Shown here one piece after another: positions 46,788 through 58,140 of a DNA stretch of 64,000 nt. The DNA is taken from contig CM069877.1 of assembly GCA_036172665.1 (NCBI GenBank), positions 11,428,501 through 11,492,500 on the forward strand. Direction: 5' to 3'. Made by a program: the position numbers and the translations under genes. How positions within the stretch are numbered: the stretch's first letter is position 1; every line of letters begins with the position of its first letter. The notes below the pieces were generated by a model. It worked only from the letters and a program-made list of their open reading frames with translations. It was not told where the DNA came from and made no database searches. Source of the DNA: Prosopocoilus inquinatus. Its lineage: Eukaryota > Arthropoda > Insecta > Coleoptera > Lucanidae.

Positions 46788-47226
46788 GGTGAATGCACCC
46801 ACATGGGTGCATTCACCAGGGTGCGTACATGAATGTACCGGGTGCATTTAAAAATTTTAATTTCCCGCGCAAATCGAACGAGAAATAATCTTTTCTTGAT
46901 GTTATTTAATTGTTTGCAGGTGGTTTACAGGTTTAATGTTTCATAGTGTGTGGTGAATAGCTAAATAATAAACTTTTAAGTTTAACCGGAAGCTTGTAGC
47001 TTAAAGTCTAAACAAAATGAGTAAGTCTTTGAAATTGCCATTACAAAATAAATTGTCTAGCAATAGTCCGTAGAAAATATATTATATTTGGTGTCATTTT
47101 GAAGCATTTTTACGTCTTATGTAAATGTAGGCAACCGGGCAAGGCATCCAATGCACCGGGTGCATTGCGGGTGCATTCCGTGATTCCACCGGTGCAAACG
47201 ATTGCACCGTATGGAATCCCATCTCT
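46788..47226 (+). mobile_element. TIR element with tgcaccgggtgca motifs, copy 1
   Basis: About 430 bp matching 53358-53774 in inverted orientation (shared gtggtttacaggtttaatg, caaaatgagtaag, tatattatatttggtgtcat). The right end reads ggaatcccatctct followed by a; the left end is incomplete. The ends are dotted with self-complementary tgcaccgggtgca. Confidence 0.75.
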
Positions 47227-47347
47227 AAATTCTGCACATAGCACCACTGCATAATATGTTGTCTCGTAACACTATTTTTATTTGGGGCTCGCTGCTACTT
47301 TAGCAGTAAAAAAAAATTTTGAACACATTTGGTTATATGCGGACCTA

Positions 47348-47506
47348 GGGTCCTATTCTCAAGTCGAGCGACAAGAGTTGCATGCGAAAATGACGTCAAA
47401 ATGACGTAGACTCTTATACAAAACTATACAAATCGTTCGAGAATTGCATCATTTTGACGTCATTTTCGCATACGACTCTTGTCGCTTGATTCGAGAATAC
47501 GGTCCC
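47348..47506. mobile_element. Foldback MITE, TA-flanked
   Basis: Ends gggtcctattctcaag and, inverted, gggaccgtattctcgaat, each next to TA. The arms continue through gcgacaagagt and tgcgaaaatgacgtcaaaatga. 159 bp, almost entirely palindromic. Confidence 0.8.
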
Positions 47507-47519
47507 TATTCTGTAACAT

Positions 47520-47637
47520 TGGGCGCGTTCAGCGGATGCCTTGCTTACACAGCAGTCGTTTGTAATTGGCTATTACCTTCATGTGAGCCAATCACAATCG
47601 ATTGCTGAGTAAGCAACTCAGCCGCTGAATGCGCCCA
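47520..47637 (+). mobile_element. 118-bp MITE, copy 1
   Basis: Ends tgggcgcgttcagcgg and, inverted, tgggcgcattcagcgg, with inner arms ttgcttac..cagca and cagccaat-type sequence. The same 118-bp element lies in opposite orientation at 53095-53212. Confidence 0.85.
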
Positions 47638-47852
47638 TTGTTGTGCATATCAATTGTTATGCGTCTTCAAGGTCTTCAATAATTGAAGAGAACTTGAACG
47701 CGAACTGAAGAGATGCAAAGAGATGCACAATTTATGGATCGCGCAGGCGTTGCCAATTTTAAGGTTATCGTAATTTATTTGTACTTAAAACGAGAAATAG
47801 AAAAACGAGTAACAATTTGATCTTACAAATCCATGCTAAAATCATGCAACCG

Positions 47853-48482
47853 TACAGCCTGTATATTATTACATTTTTCGATTCTAAATTAAACTCTAAT
47901 GAGACTACATATGTAACAAAACTAATAACGTAGAAGGTGTCTATAAAATAATTCCTGCTAACTTTTTTTATTTCTAATTTTATAAAGAAAAAGGATAAAA
48001 GAAGTTGTAGAATTTGTTTCAGTACTGCTACAGATATACACAAGGAACAATTGAGAGTCGGATACCCAAAAAAATAAACGAAGTTTTGTTTTTAAATAAA
48101 ATAACATTAAATAAAATTTTACCATTGACATGTTAAATCTATTTAGATGTTTTTTTTTTTTAATTAACTTTTAAACTGGAAACGAAAAATATTTCGGAAA
48201 AATTGAACTTTAAAAAATAACTGAAAATTTAACGTAAAACATATACAAAGCGTTCCCATTTTTTTTTCATGCAAAGTGTAAAACTTTTTAACACGTTTTA
48301 AATCACATCTCTTAATATAAAAGGATCATTATTCAAGTTTTCTATTTCTAAAATTCAAAAATAAAATAAATTAAATCAGAATTATTTTATAGACACCTTC
48401 TACATTATTGGTTTTCATTATATACATAGTCCCTGTAGAATTTAATTTAGAATCGAAAAGCGTAATAATATACAGGCTGTTC
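47853..48482. mobile_element. Inverted-repeat element with ~110-bp arms
   Basis: The left arm starts tacagcctgtatattattac and continues ttttcgattctaaattaa and cgtagaaggtgtctataaaa. The right arm is the reverse complement with scattered changes, ending at about 48482. The central part is A/T-rich and shows no transposase. A 92-codon frame over the left arm is not supported. Confidence 0.75.
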
Positions 48483-48489
48483 CATTAAA

Positions 48490-49000
48490 AAAAAACTTTA
48501 GTTTATATCTCGTTTATCCGACCATCAATTGTTTTTCAGACAGCACACAGAGAAACTTTGAATTAGTCCCTTTAAGTTTTGTATTAAACATTTTTTCCTG
48601 AAATGAGTTAAAGGGGGAGGAATTCTCGCGTAGTCACCTTGTACATTTTAATTACAGTTAATTGTAGAACATGTTCTCCAAAATTGTTGATTTTGTTTGT
48701 TTGTTTTGATCAACTTGTAGTTTTTGTAAATAATTACCTAAAGTAGGAACCAGATACAAAAAAGAGTCGCAAATATTCGAACAATTGTACGAGCAGTAAA
48801 TCTTACGATAAAAACAGCGTCTTGTATGAATTTTTGCTACTTTTCCGTATCTGATTCCCTTTTAACGCTCTTTTCCTATAATTATTTTTCTGTGTACTTT
48901 TGTTAATAAATTTATTATCACATAGCATATCTGAAAACTCCATGCAAGTATAGGTTAACTAAAGCAATGCATAACTTATCTCAATGTTTTTATTTTAACA
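48490..49000. other. AT-rich intergenic DNA, no gene seen
   Basis: No coding frame, RNA or clear repeat recognised. A short acagctacatcctacgatcg just after it (49008) recurs as acagcgacaccctacgattg at 60583 and acagcgacatcctacgatcg at 61223, marking a dispersed repeat. Confidence 0.4.
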
Positions 49001-49130
49001 GATAAAACAGCTACATCCTACGATCGCTTCTTTACCTGACATTGCAATAGAATGGACAAATTGAAGCGGGATTTGCTCCTAATAAGTCCCCCATGCAAGG
49101 CGGCCATGCTTGCTGTCAAAGCATAATGAA

Positions 49131-49376
49131 AGTTTTTAGAAAAATTTTGGGCAAATCGTTTTTGATTGCAGTGAAAACCTCGAGCAGCCTCTGTACAGCT
49201 GTTTCAACCGTGCTTGGGGCTTCATCAGCAATTGCGAATAAATTAGACAAGTCGTTTCTGGTCTGCAGTGGAAATGTCGAGCTACGTCTCTGCTGATGAA
49301 GCCCCAAACAAGGCAGAAACAGCTGTATAGAGGCTGCTCGAAGTTTTCACTGCAACCAAAAACGATTTGCAAAAAA
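49131..49376. repeat. Long palindrome (foldback), ~95-bp arms
   Basis: The left arm (gcaaatcgtttttgattgca, cctcgagcagcctctg, tggggcttcatcagca) faces its reverse complement (tgctgatgaagcccca, agaggctgctcgaagt, aaaaacgatttgc) around a ~50-bp centre. One arm recurs at 4198-4300. Confidence 0.85.
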
Positions 49377-49698
49377 TTTTTTTAAAAAAAGTTTTTATTT
49401 TACGTATGAATAATTCTAGGAGTCTATAAAAAAAAAAAAACGTAAGTATATTAGCTTTTAAATTTAATGTTTTTTATAGACCCCTAGAATTATTCACACG
49501 TAAAAATATTGGTACAAATTATGCGTCGGCTGCCTGTGGTTTTACTCCATATTGTAGTAAACTGTATTTCTCAAGGAATCTCAAGGTACAGACAACATTT
49601 TCGCTTTGTCCAATGTCTTCTAGATGGCGCCTGCTCAAACTTCACGTGTACTTACAACCTGTTCCAGCATAAATACCGGATGTGAAATTTTGTTAGGT

Positions 49699-49881
49699 AT
49701 CGCTTCTCGGCCTATGGCTAAGATCAAAGTGTAGTATCTGTTCTTATCAGCTTAATATCTGATACGTCCCGCATGCGGGACCAGTATATTAAACTGATTT
49801 TTGGAATGCGGTGGGAATAAGGAGCTTGCTCCGCTCCCGCCACGGGTTGGCCTTGCATTGCAGTACAGCAAGGATCGGCCC
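49699..49881 (+). ncRNA. U2: U2 spliceosomal snRNA gene (or close pseudogene)
   Basis: U2 snRNA pairs with the intron branch point in the spliceosome. The 5' end ATCGCTTCTCGGCC is canonical, followed by GGCTAAGATCAAAG and the branch-point-pairing GTAGTA inside TGTAGTATCTGTTC. ATCAGCTTAATATCTGATA (stem IIa), a GC hairpin GTCCCGCATGCGGGAC, the Sm site ATTTTTGGA and the stem III core GGAGCTTGCTCC come next. Stem-loop IV has GGCCTTGC ... GCAAGGATCGGCC around the U2B''-binding loop ATTGCAGTACA. Compared with the insect consensus as I know it there is one T fewer in loop I (GGCCTATGGC) and an A for C at the end of loop IV. Stems II and IV still pair. No clear promoter element was identified. Functional status is open. 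Confidence 0.9.
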
Positions 49882-50279
49882 ACAAAAGTATAAACTAAAC
49901 ATAATAATTTTCTGATCATTTATATGGATGGAGGGGGTTACCTTCGATTAGTGTTGGAAATTTACACGTAAAGAAATATTTTCTACGTTACAGTTAAAAA
50001 TAAAGCGTTCTAGCATTTGTTTAGGTCAATAATTTTATGAAGACAAATAAGTTAAATGAACAAGGAAATTGTATTATTTGAAAATTGCATTTGACTGTTT
50101 GTAACAAACAACAACAACAACAATGTTATTTTCCCTGTGCAGGCAGTCACTATTCCACTAATGTCAACTATTGAATCAGGTGTTGTTTAGTTTGTTCGTT
50201 AATTGAAAGTTAATTTCTGTAATGGTAATAAAGTGCGAGAAATCAATTCAATAAGAAAAGCAAAAAATAAAATTAAATA
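49882..50279. other. Flank of the U2 gene, no gene seen
   Basis: A/T-rich DNA with a short caacaacaacaacaa run near 50110. Nothing else recognised. Confidence 0.4.
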
Positions 50280-51000
50280 AATCCGTAATATGTACGAAAA
50301 CATAAAGAACAGAAAAACAAAACAAAATGAAATTGACGACTAATGCTCGATCTTAAAACCTTCTGATAAATCTATCTGTCGGTTAATATTCTGAAAAACT
50401 ATTGACGACACAATGGTTTGCAAGGATATTAACCGGCAGTTAAATTTATCAAGAAGCGGTAAGATCGGGCTTAAGGTGAATGAATCTCCCAAAAGACTAC
50501 TATAGTAAAAAAGCAAAAAGTAAATGTAAAAAAAATCATTAATCAACAAAATGTGAAAAATCAATTTGATAAAAATAAATTGAAGAGAAAAATACGAAAG
50601 CATAAAATGAATTTAACAAAACAGAAGTAGCACGATACTAATACGGAATATAAAAGAATGAAAATCGACGAGTTTTCGCAAATAAAAAAAAAAAAAAACA
50701 AACTTGTAGGAAACAAAAGTGAAAAAGGGGTCAAAAAAATACGAAAACCAATTCAAAAGCTTAATCGCTTTTTGATCTGACGATCTGCAACAGATTTTTT
50801 TGATAATCAATTAAAAAAAAGAAAAATACGAAAGAAATAAAACAAAAAGCAAAATGGATAGACCGAAAAAAAACGAACCGTGATTAAAATGCAGAACGTC
50901 AAATCCTTAAAACAAGAAAAAAAAATGAAATGAACAAGCACCAAAACAAACCAATACTCGAAGTACGTATTCTTGTCAATAATGTTTATTAAACAAATCC
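50280..51000. repeat. A-rich repeat block, reverse orientation of the T-rich family
   Basis: Runs of aaaacaaaac and aaatacgaaa with spacers such as tcaatttgataaaaataaat are the complement of the ttttgtttt and ttattttta spacer pattern at 54180-55800. The mariner element at 51005 is inserted in or next to it. Short open frames here are compositional. Confidence 0.55.
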
Positions 51001-51004
51001 AATA

Positions 51005-52765
51005 TACACGGTGGCCAGAAAAATGCGGACAAACGCCACGCAGGCCAAATCTTTGTTTAATTCTGAGTTGACAATCTTAATTGAAAAAAGTAGTACAGTG
51101 CTTTCTTAAGTCACACGAGCAGCTTAAAAGAATTGTAAATTTGGCAACACCTAATCAGACAAGTACTGTGGTAGTAATCATTTTATTATTTACTATAAAT
51201 CAGGTAAATACGCAAATTAGCAAGAATTTTATGTTAACATGGATACCAATTGTATTCAAATTTAAAGATAATATGAAAAAATTATAAGAACTGTTCAAAT
51301 TGGTAGCCATCAGTTTCCAGACATAATTCCAATCTTCGAGGAAGCGAATTCAAAACGCGCTCCAACATATCCGGGGTGATTAATCGAACTGCCGCCGTAA
51401 TTTTATTAATTACATCCTCTTCGTTCACTGGAGGCGTTGCATAGACCTTTTCCTTTAAAAACCCCCAAACGAAAAAGTCCAGAGGATTAATATCGGGAGA
51501 TCTTGCCGGCCATGCTATTGGACCGTTACGCCCTATCCACCGATTCGGAAAGTGTTCGTTTAACCAATCCCTAGAAATTCTGGCATTTTGAGCAGGGGCT
51601 CCGTCATGCATGTACAACATGTTGGGTCTCAAATTCAGTGGAATATTATACAGTACTTCTTCTAAAACGTTGACGTACTCAATTCCATTTAGACGATTTG
51701 GAAGAAATATTGGTCCAATAACTCGGAGATTTAAAATCCCCAGCCAAACATTTACCGAAAATCTTCTCTGATGTCCAATTTCCCTTACTGCCTTGGGATT
51801 TTCGTCCGCCCAAAAATGAAAATTATGGCTATTAAAGACGCCATCTCTCGTAAACAAGCATTCGTCGCTCCAGAGAATAATGCAATAAAAAGTTCGGCTC
51901 TTCTTGAATCCTTTGTAAAATATTGTTACAAAACATTCTTCTGTGCACATTATCGTTCACATACAAAGGCTGCACTTTCCTTGCATGAAACGGATGCAAC
52001 AAATTTTGAGATAGTACTGAGTGCACTGTTGTTTTGCTAGGAATATTTAGTTCCCGAGCTATTTGTCTTGTGCTGGACGTCGAATCTTCGTAAACAGCAT
52101 CCAATATTTGCTCTTCTAATTGAACTGTTCGACGCCCTCTAGGTCTACCGCTGTTACGATAATTCGGTATAAAGGAGCCAGTTTCTCTAAGTCACTGATC
52201 CATTCTACGGAACGTGTTGGTGGATGGATGTCGCCGTTGAGGATACCGTATTTGATATTCTTCTTTTGCCAAGTTTGCATTTCCATTGCAAAATCCGAAT
52301 ACCATATACATGTCGGCGTATTCTCCAAAGGTAAACATTGTTCGGTACTAAGAACAGCACAAAATGTTTATCTTATTTCAAGAGCCAAATGTCACATGAG
52401 AAACGTCAAAAATTGACAACTACTTACTACTTTTAAACAAGCAGCCTTACAGTACCACGTTGCCATATGTACTTTAATTTCAAAAAAGCCAATGAAGAAA
52501 TGTTAAAAATGTAAACCATTGGTATTAATCGATTAGTTACATCAATGCATTTGAGATAATTCCATTTCTAAATTTCACCACAATGATTTTACATAGATAA
52601 ATTTGACGAATTTTGCTAAATTTTAGCCGTACATCTTAAGGTTTGATGGTCTCGTGCGCCTTAAGGAAGGACCGCATAACTTTTTTGGATTAAGATTATC
52701 GCCTCAGAATTGAACAAAGAATCGTTTTACCTGGCGTTTGTCCGCATTTTTTTGGCCACCGTGTA
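51005..52765 (-). mobile_element. Mariner-type transposon, rosa-like (DD41D), inactive
   Basis: The terminal inverted repeats are about 35 bp: tacacggtggccagaaaaat at the left and tacacggtggccaaaaaaat on the minus strand at the right. Both continue gcggacaaacgcca, and both are flanked by TA (51003-51004 and 52766-52767). Total 1761 bp, enclosing one broken transposase. This is the IS630-Tc1-mariner layout. Confidence 0.92.
51282..52338 (-). pseudogene. Mariner (DD41D) transposase, one stop and one frameshift
   Basis: The frame starts at ATG 52338 (MFTFGEYADMYMVFG), meets a TGA at 52194-52192, and continues in the same frame through the helix-turn-helix region (STRQIARELNIPSKTTVHSV). It shifts frame near 51895 and ends at 51282. 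The DDE core shows WSDECLF with the first aspartate, MHDGAPAQ with the second, and ARSPDINPLDFF. Counting from the second catalytic D to the D of PLDFF gives 41 intervening residues, the DD41D signature of the rosa clade. The enzyme would cut and paste the element at TA sites. The two lesions leave this copy non-functional. Intact length would be about 350 residues, normal for the family. Confidence 0.9.
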
Positions 52766-53094
52766 TATTGCTACAGAATGCTTTCAATTACGGGTTTTTA
52801 GGCGATGATTCATTTGAAAGGATTAACTTATAAATTAAAGTAGTGGCACGTGGACAGACATTGTTGATCGCATTGTATATTTTTTTCTTTGCATCGACTC
52901 AGCGTTTTCAAATTTTTGGTCGGTGGCGTACTTTTGTTTTCCTTATTATAGAGACCTTCAGATAACTTTCACTAGATGTCAGCCACTCCGTGATTTTCTC
53001 GAATAGGAATTGACACTTACTTGCTCTTAAGTGCAGAGTTTCCAAATAGGGCGAAATTCCGCCATTTGGGCTACATTTTATACATATTTAAAAA
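52766..53094. other. Intergenic, no gene seen
   Basis: No feature recognised between the mariner right end and the 118-bp MITE. Confidence 0.4.
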
Positions 53095-53212
53095 TGGGCG
53101 CGTTCAGCGGCTGAGTTGCTTACTCAGCAATCGATTGTGATTGGCTCACGCGAAGGTAATAGCCAATCACAAACGACTGCTGAGTAAGCAACGCATCCGC
53201 TGAACGCGCCCA
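53095..53212 (-). mobile_element. 118-bp MITE, copy 2 (inverted)
   Basis: Ends tgggcgcgttcagcgg on both strands. The interior is the reverse complement of the copy at 47520-47637, with the same length. The inverted arms (ttgcttactcagca, tgattggct) make it fold nearly completely. Confidence 0.88.
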
Positions 53213-53357
53213 ATAATAATAATAATATTTTAGACATATTTGGCGTTTAAAAATTTTATTTGGCGCCTGGCGCCTGATTTGTCTTACTTTTTGTTGTCTT
53301 CACACAATTCAACAAAATTCTACATTCTAATACCACGTGGCATTAAATGATTGAAGT

Positions 53358-53774
53358 AGAGATGGGATTCCACCCGGTGCAATCACGGAATGCACCCGGT
53401 GCATTGGGTGCATTGCCCAGTTGCCTGCAAGACCAATAAGACATAAAAAAATGCTTCAATATGACACCAAATATAATATATTTTGTACGGACTATCGCTA
53501 GACAATTATTTTGTAACGTTAATTTCATAAAAACTTACTCATTTTGTTCAGATTTTAAGTTATAAACCTTTCGCTTAAACTTAAAAGTTTACTGTTCATC
53601 TATTCACGACACACTATGAAATGTTAAACCCTGTAAACCACCTGCAAACAATTAAATAATATCAAGAAAAGGTTAGTTCTCGCTCGATTTGCGCGAAATA
53701 TAAATTTTTGAATGCACCCGGTACATTCATATGGGTGTTTTCAATGCACCGGGTTCATTCCCTGGCCCATCTCT
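53358..53774 (-). mobile_element. TIR element with tgcaccgggtgca motifs, copy 2 (complete)
   Basis: Begins agagatggg and ends cccatctct, each beside TA, so the edges look intact. Internal tgcacccggtgca-type palindromes flank both ends. It is the inverted counterpart of 46788-47226. At 417 bp it has no transposase; the 61-codon frame in it is not supported. Confidence 0.8.
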
Positions 53775-54169
53775 AGATTGAAGTAAAGATAGTAGGTTAG
53801 GAACCCTGAGGAATTGGCAGCACTTGCACAGTTTCTTATTTTCATCGTTAGTTAAGTATTTAGGTTATATCAACATTGTAAATATTTTGGTAAAAAAAAA
53901 AAAACAAAAATGAAAACTTCAGATTTTTAAAGTTTTATAGAAGTACATATCCCAAAATAAATATTGAAGGGTTGCCAATCTAATAAAATAAATCTCAGAA
54001 TCAGAACTAAATAAATTATTTCGGTTTCTATTTTCAAACTCAGATAACTGAAACTAAGCAAAATTTGAATTTATTTATTCTTCCTTTTTAACTTAAAATA
54101 AGATTCTGTACATGAGAATTCATTTTTTATGTGATGAAACACCCGGTATTATATGACGAGATTATGTAC

Positions 54170-55483
54170 TTTTCTTTTATTTTTTGTTCATTTCGTATTA
54201 TTTCTTTCTTTTATTCTCTTATTTTAAGGAGATGATGTTTTGCATTTTATTCGCGGTTCGTTTATTTTGTTTTTGCTTTTGTTTTCAGCCAGTTTCTTTC
54301 TTTGTTTGCAGAAATTTTCCGTCGTTTCCTCATTTATTTTTTGTCTATCCATTCTTCTATTGTTTTCTTTCCTCTATTTTTCGCATTCATTCTTCTCAGA
54401 ATTTCCGTCCATTTTCATTTTTTGTCCATCCTAATACGTCCGATTTTTTTAAAATTCTTTTATGCTCTCGTATTTCTCTTTTATTTATTTTTATCAAATT
54501 GATTTTTCACATTTTGTTGATGACACTTTTTTACAGTTGTCTTTTGTTTTTCTTTTTACTAGACTTTTTTAATTTTTTGTCTAGAGATACAATCGTTTCT
54601 TCATTCTTGTTCATCTTAGTCATCAATCTCATTTTGTTTTTCTGTTCTTTACGTTCTGTTTATGTTTTCGTGCTACGTATTTCTTTTTTACTTTTCTTCC
54701 TTTCGAATTGATCTTTCCTACTTTATTGTCAGTTTTCATTTTTTAATCGTTAGTCATTTGTTTTGTGTCCATCTCAGTTGTGATCTTTTGTTTTACGCGC
54801 TGTATTTCACTGTTCATTTCTTTTTTTGTTTTTGTTTTTAATCGTAATATAGATTTTTACAGTTTGCTTCGGAAAATTGTTTTTCGTGTGCAGCTTGGTG
54901 TTGTCAAACTTCTTTTGTTATTTTTTTTGTTCACTTCGCACCTTGTATTTCGTTGCTGTTGCATTCGGTCCTCTTTTATTTCTGTGTTTTTTTTTGCAAA
55001 TTTCATTTTTTTATATTTGTTCTCGTCTTTGATATGCCAAATCAGTGATTTTTCATTTGTTTTTTTTTTGTTCCCCTATCTTTTCTTTGCTTGAAGTTTT
55101 TTCCGTTCCTTTCTGCTATATTTTTTTATTAAGAAGAATTTTTTAAATTATTTTTATGCTCTCGCATCTCTTCTTTTGTTCTGTATTTTAAATCAAATTA
55201 AATCTTCACATTTTATTGACTGACGTTTTTTTTACAGTTGTGTTTTGTCTTCTACTGTTTTTTTCTTTTCGTCTAGAGATTCGTTTGTTCTTTGTTCAAC
55301 TTAGTCATCAATTTTCTTTTGTTTTTTTTTTCGTTCTTTATGCTTCCGTACTGTGAATTTCTTTTTTACTTAGCGGATTGATTTTTTACGATTTCTTGAC
55401 GCTTCTTCATAGTTCATCGTTTTTCATTTGTTTTGTTGCGTTCATCGTAGTTGTGATCTTCTTTTTTCGTTTACTTTTTTATT

Positions 55484-55527
<44 letters not shown>

Positions 55528-55800
55528 TTCAGAGTTTGATTTTATTTTTTACGATTTTTTTTATTCGGAAAACTGTTGCTTTTTCGTTCAGTTTGATGTT
55601 GTTGATCGTCTTTTGTTGGTTTTTCGCTTTTCATGCCTTGTATTTTGAAGCTCTTTCTTGCATCCCTCTTTTATTTTTCATTTTATTAATAATTAATTTG
55701 TTTTTTTTTATTTGTGCAGATTTTTGATATTCCAAATCGGCGAGTTTTTATTTGTTTTTGTTTTACTTTTGCTTCTTTCTGCACCTGTTTTTTTTTTGCT
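54170..55800. repeat. T-rich diverged repeat block
   Basis: Repeating modules of ttttgttttt, cttcattcttgttca, acttagtcatcaat and cgttcttta-type pieces. The left 130 bp match 36830-36970. Open frames of 60-175 codons here read almost entirely Phe, Leu, Ser and Ile and are compositional. Confidence 0.75.
55480..55529. repeat. (TAT)n microsatellite
   Basis: About 15 uninterrupted tat/att units. A further shorter run at 56022-56044 follows aataaaaat and may be the tail of another truncated non-LTR element. Confidence 0.9.
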
Positions 55801-56678
55801 TCTTTCTGCACCTGTTTTTACCGAAAACAAAAAACAAACAAAAAAGAATAGTTCACCTTGACAACTGTCAAATTAATTACATTTACATAATAATTGGTTT
55901 GTTTTTTTATCATCACAGTTCTAACCCGAAAATTTTAAGGTTAGAGTATTTATGTTATTTTGTTATTTATTTTAGTTACCAGGTTTGTTATCATATTTTG
56001 TCAATCGTTCGTTCCAATAAAAATATTATTATTATTATTATTATATTACTTAATTTTCTTAACATTTATCAATCAATATTTTTTTTACATTTCGGACTTT
56101 GGCGTAATTCGGTTACTTTTCGTGTAATAAGTTTGAAAATACACATTTTTCAAGAAAAATCTGGCAACCCTGCTTAGATGTCGTGTTGGTTGCCTAACTT
56201 ACGTTACCAACATGGTTGCCGTGTAATTCATTTCACCCAATCTGGCAACCCTGCGTTCGAATACTGCAACCAGTACCACCAATCGCTTCAATACTTGATA
56301 CAATTAAAAAAAAAACTAAAATAGTTAAATAGGAAATTAATTTCAATTATTGATACAATTTAATATTAGCAAAGTCATTTGATTTTCGGAATTTGTTTCT
56401 GGTGAAATTTTTAGTGAATTATTGTCTGGGTCTAGTGACATTTTAGTCATTATTGAAGCTAAACGTTCAGACTTTTTGACTTGTGAATTCATCTTTTGTT
56501 CATTTTATTATGACCAGGGAAAAGAATTCGGCCCACTTAGTGTTGGACACTTTTTACACTGATTGTACTACTTACTCCTTCCGCGGCTCCGATCCATTTA
56601 AATTGCTGTTGAGAGGGAAGGGGAGGGTTACAGCGCGAGCGTTCGCACTTCGCAGAAGTTACTCTGGGCGGGGACTAA
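55801..56678. other. AT-rich intergenic DNA, no gene seen
   Basis: Contains the second trinucleotide tail (56022-56044) preceded by ccaataaaaat. A duplicated atctggcaaccctgc occurs at 56158 and 56240. No coding region supported. Confidence 0.4.
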
Positions 56679-56806
56679 GGCCCAGTTTTACAATCACGGT
56701 TTAACTTTGAGCCGAAGCTTAAACCCTTCACAACAATTGTTGAAATAATCGTTGCTAAGGGTTTAAACCTCAGGTCAAAGTTGAGCTGCAATTGTAAAAC
56801 TGGACC
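56679..56806. mobile_element. Foldback MITE with TAA duplication (Harbinger-like)
   Basis: Ends ggcccagttttacaatcacg and, inverted, ggtccagttttacaattgca, each next to TAA (56676-56678 and 56807-56809). The arms continue through ctcaactttga and gtttaaaccc. A 3-bp TAA duplication and GG-starting ends fit PIF/Harbinger-derived MITEs. Confidence 0.75.
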
Positions 56807-57002
56807 TAATACAGTCCGAATACTAAACTTTCGTATTGCTCGCGGAACAAGTGGGGCGATTTCTTATCTCGGATTATGACTGTGCACTTGGGACCAATAA
56901 ATTATTTTTATTACTTTTGTTTTCCTGCGGGCAACACCGCACTGCACTGAACACTATTTTAAGGTTATGTAAAATGAAATAAATGAAACAACGAATACTT
57001 AA

Positions 57003-58140
57003 AGTAATGAATTGTATTTTACTATTTTAATATATAATATAATATTTAATATCGTTCACAAAGCAAAGCTGTACATTAAAAAAATACTGTCTAAAATAAT
57101 ATCATCGACTCCACATACACACAAACACACAAACATTCACTTACTTTCTCGCTCTCCCTCGTATATACAAAAAAAAACCTCTCTCCGAACGAAGAACTTG
57201 TAAATTAATCATCACCTTAATGCTAATTATTGAATGTACTCAAGTAATAAACGCTACATAGAAATTTCGCTTGGCGTCGAGTTTTGCAATTGTTTTCATA
57301 TTTTTTTTCACTCGTTTGTTATTTACTTTTTTTTTCTAACTACGTGGGTCACTCGTAAATTTATGATAGGTACAAACAACATCCAAAGCGCAAGTGCCGT
57401 GTTTTCTTTTTTCGCTATCTTTTTTTTTTCTTTTCTTGTTTTGATTATGTGGACGACTGCGGCTGTTTTGAATGCATGCGATATGTTAAGATTTCTTTTT
57501 CTTTTCTTTTTTTCGATTCTTTTAAATTCCTTGTGAAATCAAGCTCGATTTTGAAACAGGACCAAGGCTCAAAAAATAAACAAACGCGCGCGCGCGCTCA
57601 CCCTCCTCACCGTTCACTCTTATTACAACACTGGGGTCACATACACGCACTGACACTTAAGAGTTATAAATAAGGTATTTAATAATAGTATGCGGTATAT
57701 TTATTATTAACATGTCTTCTAGACTCTAATGAAGTAGTAGGTACATAGTATGCTTGATAAAATAAAATAATGTAGGTAAATAATGCATTGCATTGCCATA
57801 AATAAAGTTGCGAGGAGGAATCGTGAGGGTGTCCACGCTGTATATCAAGTAGTTCATCGAAGGGGGCTGGGTTTTTGACGTTTTTGTTAGCGCTTTGTCG
57901 TCTTATATAAGGCACCCACTCGCAATTAAAAATTAGAAATTAAGAAAAAAATCACCTCTTCACGTTTCCTCCCCCCCTACAGGCGTTTTTTTTTTTTTAA
58001 ACAACAATGTCCGATAAAACATGTATAGATAGAGAGTGCGAAACATTAATTAAAAAAAAAAAAAAGAATGGGGGTCGGGGCGGGCGAAAAAGAAAAATCT
58101 GTTGGCACTAAGCTCACTAAGACGCAGGCAAATGAGTGGA
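57003..58140 (-). other. Possible 3' untranslated region of the gene ending at 58141
   Basis: Continuous non-repetitive DNA directly 3' of the exon at 58141-58284 on the minus strand. It has AATAAA on the minus strand near 57700 and a ca-rich stretch at 57113-57140. A 78-codon minus-strand frame at 57679-57915 has no recognisable content. The assignment as UTR is inference from position only. Confidence 0.35.

Noticed and set aside
54184..54711. 175-codon plus-strand frame with apparent membrane segments
   Set aside because: T-rich repeat block; residues are nearly all Phe, Leu, Ser and Ile, with no domain and no splice context.
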